From the NCBI RefSeq assembly GCF_001746415.1, contig NZ_MEHJ01000001.1, forward strand, positions 5,276,501 through 5,340,500: 64,000 nucleotides of DNA, given 5' to 3'. A program made the position numbers and the translations under genes. The notes under the pieces are model-generated. The model was not told where the DNA came from. It saw nothing but the letters and a program-made list of their open reading frames with translations, and did not search any database. Positions 37,015-44,191 of the stretch are shown in pieces; the stretch's first letter is position 1; each line of letters begins with the position of its first letter. The stretch comes from Streptomyces agglomeratus (GTDB taxonomy: Bacteria; Actinomycetota; Actinomycetes; Streptomycetales; Streptomycetaceae).

Positions 37015-37042
37015 TTGCCCGATCGCCCAATTGGACTACCAT
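37015..37042 (+). promoter_or_regulatory. Candidate promoter of the DUF4062 gene
   Basis: TTGCCC (37015-37020), 16-nt spacer, TACCAT (37037-37042), 31 nt before the ATG at 37073. An alternative -35 TTGGAC at 37031 lies too close to the start. Confidence 0.35.
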
Positions 37043-37072
37043 GGAAGGTGGATTAAAAATCCTGGAGGTTCA

Positions 37073-38161
37073 ATGGTTGCCGCCGATAAAAGATATCAAG
37101 TATTTGTGAGTTCTACGTACTTGGATCTAAAGGAGGAGCGGCGAGCTATCATATCCACCCTTCTCAACTTGGATGCCATCCCTGCCGGCATGGAGATATT
37201 TCCGGCCGTTGACGCCGACGCATGGAATCTCATCAAGCAGGTTATTGATGACTGCGACTACTACCTCCTTGTCATCGGCGGGAAGTATGGCTCCATCGAT
37301 CCCAACTGCGACTTGAGCTATACGGAAAAAGAATATGATTATGCAGCCTCGATCAAAAAGCCAATCATGGCCTTCCTGTATGGGGACGTCGAGAAACTTC
37401 CAGGAAAGAAACTAGAACTAGACAGCGGAATAGCGAACAAGCTGAAAGAATTTCGCGAAAAGGTTAAACAAGGGAAGCATGTCAAGTATTGGACAAGTGC
37501 AGACCATCTGGCCGGGCAGGTGGCCGTGAGCTTCCCTAGTCAAATTAAACTATTTCCCGCGATCGGATGGGTTAGAGCCGACAAGATCGCAAGTGTGGAG
37601 TCGCTGCAAGAAATTGAAACCTTGCGAAAGCGAATCTCTGAGCTGGAAAATCAACTGGGGGTCGCTGCTCACAACCCTCCGCCTGGCACCTCAGAGCTGC
37701 AAAGCGGAAGCGATCCCACGAGCCTTAATATTGAGGCTAGATTCCGCTACGCAACTGGAGGGGTCGTCGCGAGAGGAAGTCTAGCGACTGCGAGAGACTT
37801 CACCTGGGATGGAATCTTCTCGATGGTGGGCCCGTCCCTACTGGGCGAGTGCGAACAAGAGCAAATGCATGATGCAATTAACGACTGGATTACCGACCAT
37901 CTATGGGAAGGCATCTACTCGAATGAGCTGGCAAATGCATTCGATGAGGCTGACTTGAACCTCGAAGATCAAGAGATAACTGAATATTCTCTATCTATTC
38001 CGCCGGAGGACTTCCACAACATATTGGTCCAATTTCTGGCTCTTGGCCTCATCGAAAAGGGCGACAGAAAGCGCCCAATTGCGGACCGCAACATCTACTG
38101 GAAGCTGACACCGTACGGTCAAACTCGAACGCTGCAGCTCAAGGCCAAGAAGAAGTCCTGA
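37073..38161 (+). CDS. DUF4062 (TIR-like) domain protein, candidate defence effector cargo
   Basis: The 362-residue protein starts at ATG 37073 with TGGAGG 7 nt upstream. Residues 7-~110 are a DUF4062 domain: YQVFVSSTYLDLKEERR, then GMEIFPA, CDYYLLVIGGKYGSID, the conserved SYTEKEYDYA (E85/E87) and KKPIMAFLYGD. A short coiled coil (about 178-195) leads to a C-terminal domain whose end (FHNILVQFLALGLIEKG, then WKLTPYGQ) looks like a winged helix. DUF4062 is related to TIR domains and occurs in NLR-like proteins. Base composition is visibly lower in GC, with AAA, ATA, AGA and CTA codons rare in the host, so it was acquired separately from the recombinase genes. No partner gene is present. Function is inferred. 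Confidence 0.8.
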   Translation: MVAADKRYQVFVSSTYLDLKEERRAIISTLLNLDAIPAGMEIFPAVDADAWNLIKQVIDDCDYYLLVIGGKYGSIDPNCDLSYTEKEYDYAASIKKPIMAFLYGDVEKLPGKKLELDSGIANKLKEFREKVKQGKHVKYWTSADHLAGQVAVSFPSQIKLFPAIGWVRADKIASVESLQEIETLRKRISELENQLGVAAHNPPPGTSELQSGSDPTSLNIEARFRYATGGVVARGSLATARDFTWDGIFSMVGPSLLGECEQEQMHDAINDWITDHLWEGIYSNELANAFDEADLNLEDQEITEYSLSIPPEDFHNILVQFLALGLIEKGDRKRPIADRNIYWKLTPYGQTRTLQLKAKKKS

Positions 38162-38324
38162 GGGTCGTTCGATCACGCAAGCCCCGAAAAAATCGGCCGG
38201 AACCGTACAGGAAGTTTTGGGGCGGGGGCAGGGTCCGGAGATGATCACCCGCAACTTCTACCTACCCCCCCGGTATGCGTCTGCGTCCCAGCCGGCCGGT
38301 CAGCGCGTGTTGCATCTGAGGCGA

Positions 38325-38454
38325 TCACCGGTTGTGCTTGCGGCTGTTGCACGACCGGCACAGCACGGCGAGGTTCTCGCGCTCGTCTCCGCCACCGCGT
38401 GACTTGAGCACAGCCAGACGACCCGCCACTTTGCCGAGGCCCTGGACACCAACT
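38325..38454 (-). pseudogene. HNH endonuclease remnant, C-terminal fragment
   Basis: On the minus strand the frame ending at TGA (38327-38325) encodes RLAVLKSRGGGDERENLAVL followed by CRSCNSRKHNR, the C-terminal half of an HNH nuclease (GGGDxxENLxxLCxxCNxxK). The first His pair and first CxxC are missing and no start is present, so this is a decayed fragment. It lies between the DUF4062 gene and the right terminus. Confidence 0.7.
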
Positions 38455-38542
38455 GACTGAGGGCGGTCCCGGGACGCAGATGACCAACGGAACCACCGGG
38501 ATAGGGAGCTGTCCGTCGAGCAGGGCTCAGGAGGGACGAAGC

Positions 38543-38567
38543 TCAACACGCAGAACTTGACAGGGAA
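38543..38567 (+). repeat. Right terminus of the element
   Basis: TCAACACGC (38543-38551) and AGGGAA (38562-38567) are inverted copies of the left-end GCGTGTTGA and TTCCCT, and the next six bases are the GACATC core. Confidence 0.8.
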
Positions 38568-39317
38568 GACATCGGCCAGGGTGACGCCTCCGTACTGGCG
38601 GCGGGTGAGGGGACCGCCGTCGTCGTGGACGCGGGGCCGGACCCACGGCGCGTCGACCGCTGCCTGCGGGCGCTCGGCGTCACCCGCGTCCCGCTCCTCC
38701 TGCTCACCCACTTCCACGCGGACCACGTGGCGGGGCTGCCGGGCGTGCTGCGCGGCCGGGCGGTGGGCGAGATCCGGACGACGTCGCTCCAGGACCCCCC
38801 GGAACAGAGTGCGTTCGTCCGCAGGACGGCGGCCGCCGCACGTGTGCCACTGCTGGAGACGGTCCCGGGGGATCACCGCCGCATCGGTCCGCTGTCCTGG
38901 CGGGCGCTGTGGCCGCAGCCCTTCCCCACCCCGCTCCCGGAAGAGCCGAACGACGCCAGCGTCACGCTGCTCGTCCGCTCCGGCGCCCTCACCCTGCTGC
39001 TCCTCGGGGACCTCGAACCCCCGGCGCAACAGGCCCTGCTGAGGGCCCATCCGATACTGCCACCCGTGGACGTCCTGAAGGTCGCCCACCACGGCTCGGC
39101 CTACCAGGACCCCGCGCTGCTAGCCCGCGCGCGGCCCCGGCTGGCCCTGGTGTCCTGCGGCCGGGACAACCCGTACGGGCATCCCTCGCCCCGTACGCTC
39201 GCCGCACTGAGCACCGGCGGGGCCGCGGTGCTGCGCACGGACACGGACGGGGCGATCGCCGTGACGGGTGCGGGCCGGGACATGCGCGCGGTGCCGGCGG
39301 GACGGGACGCGCTGTAG
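38568..39317 (+). pseudogene. comEC: comEC, C-terminal metallo-beta-lactamase part, separated by insertion
   Basis: About 249 residues in frame with the left fragment, starting DIGQGDASVLAAGEGTA. It carries the MBL nuclease-like domain: LLTHFHADHVAGLPGVL, LLLLGDLEPPAQQALL and VDVLKVAHHGSAYQDP. The DxGQGDA motif is the conserved start of this ComEC domain, and the element sits exactly in it. No start codon with a ribosome site is seen, so it is probably not translated unless the element excises. Confidence 0.88.
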
Positions 39318-39336
39318 ATCCCGGCGGCGAGAAGCG

Positions 39337-39475
39337 GCGAGGGCGTGCGACAAGGGCCGCGGGAGGTGTGGAGCGCGAGGGCGTGCGACAAGGGCCGCCG
39401 CAGGTGGGAGCAGGTGGGAGCAGGTGGGGGGCTTGCGGGGAGGGTGCGGAGTCGGGCTGAAGGTGCGGAGTCGGG
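39337..39475 (+). repeat. Cluster of short direct repeats after comEC
   Basis: GCGAGGGCGTGCGACAAGGG (continuing CCGC, 24 bp) occurs at 39337 and 39375. CAGGTGGGAG is repeated in tandem three times from 39401 (last copy CAGGTGGGGG). GGTGCGGAGTCGGGCT occurs twice, ending near 39477. Non-coding. Confidence 0.85.
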
Positions 39476-39934
39476 CTAAACGAGCCAGGCGCCGTCCCGC
39501 ATCAGCTCACGGTCGGCCAGTTCGTTCTCCTCGCGCCACGCCTTCACGGTGCGCGGGGTGATGCGCAGGTACACCCAGGCCGTCCCGTTACGGGGGTCCC
39601 AGCCGCCCAGTTTCGCCGCGAAGGCGTCGGCCGACTCCGTCGCCAGCTCCGCCCCCTCCACGAGCTCGGCGGTGCCCTCGATCAGCACCACGTCCCTGGT
39701 GTGGCCGAGGGAGACCCGTACTTCCCCGGCCGGGGTCAGATTCCGGGCGGTGGCGTTCGTCCTGCGGGTGCACATCAGGAGCGTGCCGCGGTCCCAGAGG
39801 AACGAGAGCGGCACCAAACACGGCCGGCCGTCCGGCGAGGCCGTGGCGGCCCAGAGGTCGTCGTCCTTCGTCAGGCGGTCGAGCACGTCCTGCTTGCGCT
39901 GCTCGCGGGGGCGCGCCGGTTCCATGATCGTCAT
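39476..39934 (-). CDS. Pyridoxamine 5'-phosphate oxidase-like (FMN/F420-binding split barrel) protein
   Basis: The 152-residue protein has the split-barrel signature DLWAATASPDGRPCLVPLSFLWDRGTLLMCT, then NLTPAGEVRVSLGHTRDVVLIEG, typical of actinobacterial PNPOx/F420-dependent reductase-like proteins. TACCGT lies 6 nt before the ATG on the minus strand, so the mRNA is probably leaderless. Substrate and cofactor (FMN or F420) cannot be decided from sequence. Two further in-frame Met codons near the start (MTIM) leave a small ambiguity. Confidence 0.85.
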   Translation of the reverse strand: MTIMEPARPREQRKQDVLDRLTKDDDLWAATASPDGRPCLVPLSFLWDRGTLLMCTRRTNATARNLTPAGEVRVSLGHTRDVVLIEGTAELVEGAELATESADAFAAKLGGWDPRNGTAWVYLRITPRTVKAWREENELADRELMRDGAWLV

Positions 39935-39995
39935 GTCCGCACGGTATCGACGCCGGACCCGCGCGCGCCTCGGGCAATCGGCCTAGGACCAAAGG

Positions 39996-40241
39996 TCAGG
40001 GCCGCTCCAGCCAGCCCTCGTACTCGCCGGCCAGCGCGTGCAGCTCGTCGGCGTCGAGCCGGCTGCCCGGGTCCTCGACCACGACCAGCCACTGCGCGTC
40101 TTCCGCGTCGTCCTCGCCGGCCAGGGAATCCCGCACGAGCTGCGGTTCCTCAACGGCTCCGAAGCGCTCGCAGACCTCGACGGCCACCTCCTGGGCGGCG
40201 TCGCGGTCCGGCAGTACGAGTACGTGTCTCACATCGCTCAC
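39996..40241 (-). CDS. Small conserved hypothetical protein, 81 residues
   Basis: GTG 40241 with GGAG 8 nt upstream opens an acidic 81-residue protein: VSDVRHVLVLPDRDAAQEVA, then ERFGAVEEPQLVRDSLAGEDD, AQWLVVVEDPGSRLDADE and a C-terminus EYEGWLERP. It looks like a compact alpha/beta protein of the RNase E-inhibitor-like or antitoxin size class, but I do not recognise the family. Divergent from holA. Confidence 0.68.
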   Translation of the reverse strand: MSDVRHVLVLPDRDAAQEVAVEVCERFGAVEEPQLVRDSLAGEDDAEDAQWLVVVEDPGSRLDADELHALAGEYEGWLERP

Positions 40242-40298
40242 CTGCCCATTCTCCAACACGAACGGGAGTGTCAGTGGGCCGTGGGATGCTGGACCACG

Positions 40299-41282
40299 AT
40301 GGCCACCAGGAAGAATTCGAACGACGATCCGCTCGCCCCCCTCACCCTCGCCGTGGGGCAGGAGGACCTGCTGCTGGACCGCGCCGTGCAGCAGGTGGTG
40401 GCGGCCGCGCGCGCCGCCGACGCCGACACCGACGTACGCGACCTCATGCCCGACCAGCTCCAGCCCGGCACCCTCGCCGAGCTGACGAGCCCTTCGCTCT
40501 TCGCCGAGCGCAAGGTCGTCGTCGTGCGCAACGCGCAGGATCTCTCGGCCGACACGATCAAGGACGTCAAGGCGTACCTCGAAGCGCCCGCCGAGGAGAT
40601 CACGCTCGTACTGCTCCATGCGGGTGGCGTGAAGGGGAAGGGGCTGCTCGACGCGGCGCGCAAAGCGGGGGCCCGTGAGGTCGCCTGCCCCAAGACCACC
40701 AAGCCCGCCGAGCGCCTGTCGTTCGTACGGTCCGAATTCCGCGCCCTGGGCCGCTCCGCGACGCCCGAGGCCGGCCAGGCCCTGGTCGACTCCATCGGCA
40801 GTGACCTGCGCGAACTGGCCAGCGCCGTCGCCCAGCTGTGCGCGGACGTCGAGGGGACCATCGACGAGGCGGTCGTCGGGCGGTACTACACGGGCCGCGC
40901 CGAAGCTTCCAGCTTCACCGTCGCCGACCGCGCGGTGGAGGGCCGGGCGGCCGAGGCGCTGGAAGCCCTGCGCTGGTCGCTGTCCACCGGCGTGGCGCCC
41001 GTGCTGATCACCAGCGCGCTGGCCCAGGGCGTACGGGCCATCGGCAAGCTGTCCTCCGCCCGCGGCGGCCGTCCCGCCGACCTCGCCCGCGAGCTGGGCA
41101 TGCCGCCGTGGAAGATCGACCGCGTGCGGCAGCAGATGCGCGGCTGGACACCGGACGGGGTGGCGCTCGCGCTGCGGGCCGTCGCCGAGGCCGACGCCGG
41201 CGTAAAGGGCGGCGGAGACGACCCGGAGTACGCGCTGGAGAAGGCCGTCGTCACGGTCGCCCGCGCCGCCCGCCACCGGTAG
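40299..41282 (+). CDS. holA: DNA polymerase III subunit delta
   Basis: The 327-residue clamp-loader subunit has an AAA+-like fold without Walker motifs. Visible family features are LAVGQEDLLLDRAVQQV at the N-terminus, LTSPSLFAERKVVVVRNAQDL, the middle VDSIGSDLRELASAVAQL (replication-factor delta signature) and the C-terminal domain starting VTVADRAVEG-type sequence. Start ATG 40299 gives the normal length; no strong ribosome site. In Streptomyces holA follows comEC, as here once the PNPOx and small genes are skipped. The 3' end runs into a tandem-repeat array. Confidence 0.92.
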   Translation: MATRKNSNDDPLAPLTLAVGQEDLLLDRAVQQVVAAARAADADTDVRDLMPDQLQPGTLAELTSPSLFAERKVVVVRNAQDLSADTIKDVKAYLEAPAEEITLVLLHAGGVKGKGLLDAARKAGAREVACPKTTKPAERLSFVRSEFRALGRSATPEAGQALVDSIGSDLRELASAVAQLCADVEGTIDEAVVGRYYTGRAEASSFTVADRAVEGRAAEALEALRWSLSTGVAPVLITSALAQGVRAIGKLSSARGGRPADLARELGMPPWKIDRVRQQMRGWTPDGVALALRAVAEADAGVKGGGDDPEYALEKAVVTVARAARHR

Positions 41283-41435
41283 AAGCGAAGGCCGCCCGCC
41301 ACCGGTAGAAGCGAAGGCCGCCCGCCACCGGTAGAAGCGGAAGACCGTCCGCCACCCCACATCTGAGGACCGCCCGCCATCGGTAAAGGGGAAGCCCGTC
41401 CGCCACCCACATCGGAGTCCGCCCGCCACCGGGGC
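41263..41435 (+). repeat. 26-bp and longer tandem repeats overlapping the holA 3' end
   Basis: CCGCCCGCCACCGGTAGAAG, with following GCGAAGG, is repeated with a 26-bp period; the first copy contains the last holA codons and the TAG stop. Later copies are degenerate (CCGTCCGCCACCC..., CCGCCCGCCATCGGTAAA...). Each unit therefore repeats the stop codon. Confidence 0.88.
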
Positions 41436-41446
41436 GAAGAAGCACG

Positions 41447-41492
41447 AAGGCCCCGGCCGCCGTCCTGGGGAGGACGGTGGCCGGGGCCTTCG
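41447..41492 (+). terminator. Strong bidirectional terminator between holA and rpsT
   Basis: AAGGCCCCGGCC with an inner CCGTCCT/AGGACGG stem pairs with GGCCGGGGCCTT. It is followed by CGTGTG on the plus strand and by CGTGCTTCTTCG on the minus strand, so it can end both convergent transcripts. Confidence 0.85.
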
Positions 41493-41641
41493 TGTGAAGC
41501 CCTGAAGCCTGTCAAAGCTTTGATGCGCCGCACCCGCGTGGCGAACGCAGGCCGCGTGCGGCGCGAGGTGCCGGATCAGGAGCGGAAGAGAGGGCCCGCT
41601 GAGTCCCTACCGGCGATCGTGCGGGTCGTGCAAGCGAATGC

Positions 41642-41908
41642 TCAGCCCTGGAGGGAGGCAACCTTGTGCGCCAGCGCCGACTTCTTGTTGGCGGCGGCGT
41701 TCTTGTGGATGACTCCCTTGGAGACTGCCTTGTCGAGCTTGCGGGAAGCCTCGCGGACGGCCACGGTGGCCTTCTCGAGGTCACCAGCGGTGACAGCCTC
41801 GCGGGCCTTGCGGATCGACGTCTTGAGCGAGGACTTGACGGCCTTGTTGCGCAGGCGCGCCTTCTCGTTCGTCTTGTTCCGCTTGATCTGGGACTTGATG
41901 TTCGCCAC
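41642..41908 (-). CDS. rpsT: 30S ribosomal protein S20
   Basis: The 88-residue product starts at GTG 41908 ([20 protein letters not shown]) and has the family core [17 protein letters not shown] and [19 protein letters not shown]. Length is exactly the family norm. AGAGG precedes the start; a longer frame to 42025 has no conserved residues. Convergent with holA and divergent from lepA, the usual actinobacterial arrangement. Confidence 0.97.
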   Translation of the reverse strand: MANIKSQIKRNKTNEKARLRNKAVKSSLKTSIRKAREAVTAGDLEKATVAVREASRKLDKAVSKGVIHKNAAANKKSALAHKVASLQG

Positions 41909-41995
41909 GAAAGAGCCTCTACAGGTTCGTTGGATCTTCGATGAGTGTCCCGCCGGCCGGAGAGCTACTCCGAGGGTTGTGAGACACAGCTGCTC

Positions 41996-42025
41996 AGCGT
42001 ACCAGCGGCCCGCCGGACGGCCCAA
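41996..42025 (-). promoter_or_regulatory. rpsT promoter
   Basis: On the minus strand TTGGGC (42025-42020), 18-nt spacer, TACGCT (42001-41996), giving a leader of about 80 nt before GTG 41908. Confidence 0.6.
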
Positions 42026-42101
42026 ACCGAGGCCCGCCCGCCGTCCGTGGGACCATGGAAGCTACGTATCGATCCAACATCGCCCCGAGACGAGACCCTG
42101 C

Positions 42102-43967
42102 GTGCCCGCGACTCCTACCAACGTGCCCGAGCCGAGCCGTACCGACCCGGCGCTGATCCGCAACTTCTGCATCATCGCGCACATCGACCACGGCAAGTCC
42201 ACGCTCGCCGACCGGATGCTCCAGCTGACCGGTGTCGTCGATCAGCGGCAGATGCGTGCTCAGTATCTCGACCGGATGGACATCGAGCGCGAGCGCGGCA
42301 TCACGATCAAGTCCCAGGCGGTCCGGCTGCCCTGGGCGCCCAACGAGGGCCCGGACGTGGGCACGACCCACATCCTGAACATGATCGACACCCCCGGACA
42401 CGTGGACTTCACGTACGAGGTCTCGCGGTCGCTCGCGGCGTGCGAGGGCACGGTGCTCCTCGTGGACGCCGCCCAGGGCATCGAGGCGCAGACCCTCGCC
42501 AACCTGTACCTGGCGATGGAGAACAACCTCACGATCGTTCCCGTCCTCAACAAGATCGACCTGCCGGCCGCCCAGCCGGAGAAGTTCTCCGAGGAGCTGG
42601 CGAACCTCATCGGCTGCCAGCCCGAGGACGTACTCAAGGTCTCGGCGAAGACCGGCCTCGGCGTGGACGCGCTGCTCGACCGCGTCGTCCGCGACATCCC
42701 GGCCCCGGTCGGCGACGCGGACGCGCCCGCCCGCGCGATGATCTTCGACTCGGTGTACGACTCGTACCGCGGTGTCGTCACCTATGTGCGTGTCATCGAC
42801 GGCGGGCTCAACAAGCGCGAGCGCATCCGGATGATGTCCACCAACGCGACCCACGAGCTGCTGGAGATCGGCGTCTCGTCTCCCGAGATGACGCCGTCCG
42901 ACGGCATCGGCGTCGGCGAGGTCGGCTACATCATCACCGGCGTGAAGGACGTCCGTCAGTCCAAGGTCGGTGACACGATCACCTCCCTGCACAAGGGCGC
43001 GACCGAGGCCCTCGGCGGTTACAAGGACCCGAAGCCGATGGTCTTCTCGGGTCTGTATCCGCTGGACGGCTCGGAGTACCCCGACCTGCGCGAGGCGCTC
43101 GACAAGCTCCAGCTCAACGACGCCGCGCTGGTGTACGAGCCGGAGACCTCCGCGGCGCTCGGCTTCGGCTTCCGCGTCGGCTTCCTCGGCCTCCTGCACC
43201 TCGACGTGATCCGCGAGCGCCTGGAGCGCGAGTTCGGGCTCGACCTGATCGCGACCGCGCCCAACGTGGTCTACCGCGTCGTGATGGAGGACCGCAGCGA
43301 GCACACGGTCACCAACCCGAGCGAGTTCCCCGAGGGCAAGATCTCGGACGTGTACGAGCCGGTCGTACGGGCCACGATCCTCGCCCCCAGCGAGTTCATC
43401 GGCGCGATCATGGAGCTGTGCCAGACCCGCCGCGGCACGCTGCTCGGCATGGACTACCTCTCCGAGGACCGCGTCGAGATCCGCTACACCCTGCCGCTCG
43501 CGGAGATCGTCTTCGACTTCTTCGACCAGCTGAAGTCCAAGACGCGCGGTTACGCCTCCCTGGACTACGAGCCCACCGGCGAGCAGGCGGCGTCGCTCGT
43601 CAAGGTCGACATCCTGCTGCACGGCGACCGGGTCGACGCCTTCTCCGCCGTCACGCACAAGGACGCGGCGTACGCGTACGGCGTGCGGCTCGTCGCCAAG
43701 CTGCGGGAGCTCATTCCGCGCCAGGCGTTCGAGATCCCCATCCAGGCCGCCATCGGCTCGCGCGTCATCGCGCGCGAGACCATCCGCGCCATCCGCAAGG
43801 ACGTCCTCGCCAAGTGTTACGGCGGTGACATCTCCCGTAAGCGGAAGCTGCTGGAGAAGCAGAAGGAAGGCAAGAAGCGGATGAAGATGGTCGGCAGCGT
43901 GGAGGTCCCCCAGGAGGCCTTCATCGCGGTGCTGTCCAGCGACGACTCCGGCGGCAAGAAGAAGTAG
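42102..43967 (+). CDS. lepA: Elongation factor 4 (LepA)
   Basis: The 621-residue translational GTPase has G1 [16 protein letters not shown]2 [13 protein letters not shown]3 DTPGHVDF, G4 NKIDLPAA, and the LepA-specific C-terminal region ending [15 protein letters not shown] 42102 gives [23 protein letters not shown], the start I remember for Streptomyces LepA; the open frame upstream to 41520 is antisense to rpsT and not coding. Confidence 0.97.
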   Translation: MPATPTNVPEPSRTDPALIRNFCIIAHIDHGKSTLADRMLQLTGVVDQRQMRAQYLDRMDIERERGITIKSQAVRLPWAPNEGPDVGTTHILNMIDTPGHVDFTYEVSRSLAACEGTVLLVDAAQGIEAQTLANLYLAMENNLTIVPVLNKIDLPAAQPEKFSEELANLIGCQPEDVLKVSAKTGLGVDALLDRVVRDIPAPVGDADAPARAMIFDSVYDSYRGVVTYVRVIDGGLNKRERIRMMSTNATHELLEIGVSSPEMTPSDGIGVGEVGYIITGVKDVRQSKVGDTITSLHKGATEALGGYKDPKPMVFSGLYPLDGSEYPDLREALDKLQLNDAALVYEPETSAALGFGFRVGFLGLLHLDVIRERLEREFGLDLIATAPNVVYRVVMEDRSEHTVTNPSEFPEGKISDVYEPVVRATILAPSEFIGAIMELCQTRRGTLLGMDYLSEDRVEIRYTLPLAEIVFDFFDQLKSKTRGYASLDYEPTGEQAASLVKVDILLHGDRVDAFSAVTHKDAAYAYGVRLVAKLRELIPRQAFEIPIQAAIGSRVIARETIRAIRKDVLAKCYGGDISRKRKLLEKQKEGKKRMKMVGSVEVPQEAFIAVLSSDDSGGKKK

Positions 43968-43988
43968 CCGCGACACGCGACCGCACAC

Positions 43989-44026
43989 GAAAGCGCCCTC
44001 CGTACTCACGGACGGGCGCTTTCCTG
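43989..44026 (+). terminator. lepA terminator
   Basis: GAAAGCGCCC (43989-43998) pairs with GGGCGCTTTC (44014-44023), with an inner TCCGT/ACGGA helix. Confidence 0.88.
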
Positions 44027-44191
44027 TGTGAGGGGGAGACCGGCGAGGAGCGGTTCCGTTCCGTTATGAAGCCGCGCGCCGCAGCCCCTTACGCCCCGGC
44101 CCCTCGCGCTTTACTCTGATCACCACTCGAAGGTTACTCGCCAGTTAAATACCAGCCAGTCGTGCAGCATGCCGCAGGCCCGGAGGACGTC

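Larger units (their letters stand above)
30990..38573 (+). mobile_element. Tn554-like (recombinase-trio) integrative element inserted in comEC
   Basis: The element is bounded by GACATC at 30990-30995 and 38568-38573. Just inside are inverted termini: TTCCCT (30996-31001) and its complement AGGGAA (38562-38567), then GCGTGTTGA (31011-31019) and its complement TCAACACGC (38543-38551). Removing 30996-38573 (7578 bp) joins comEC codons for FAMCDI to GQGDAS in the same frame. Content: three overlapping tyrosine-recombinase genes, a DUF6262/TnpC-like gene, a DUF4062 gene and an HNH-gene remnant. Tn554 of staphylococci also uses three transposition genes and, from memory, a 6-bp core. Boundaries are precise to within the 6-bp repeat. 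Confidence 0.92.

Noticed and set aside
31043..38161. Prophage
   Set aside because: No capsid, portal, terminase or lysis genes are present; the content fits a small recombinase-driven element.
38217..38402. 61-codon plus-strand frame after the DUF4062 gene
   Set aside because: No ribosome site or domain; it is the antisense shadow of the HNH remnant.
44130..44160. TetR-like operator before the acyl-CoA synthetase gene (TTACTCGCCAGTTAA)
   Set aside because: The two half sites differ by an inserted base and no regulator gene is nearby; too weak to list.
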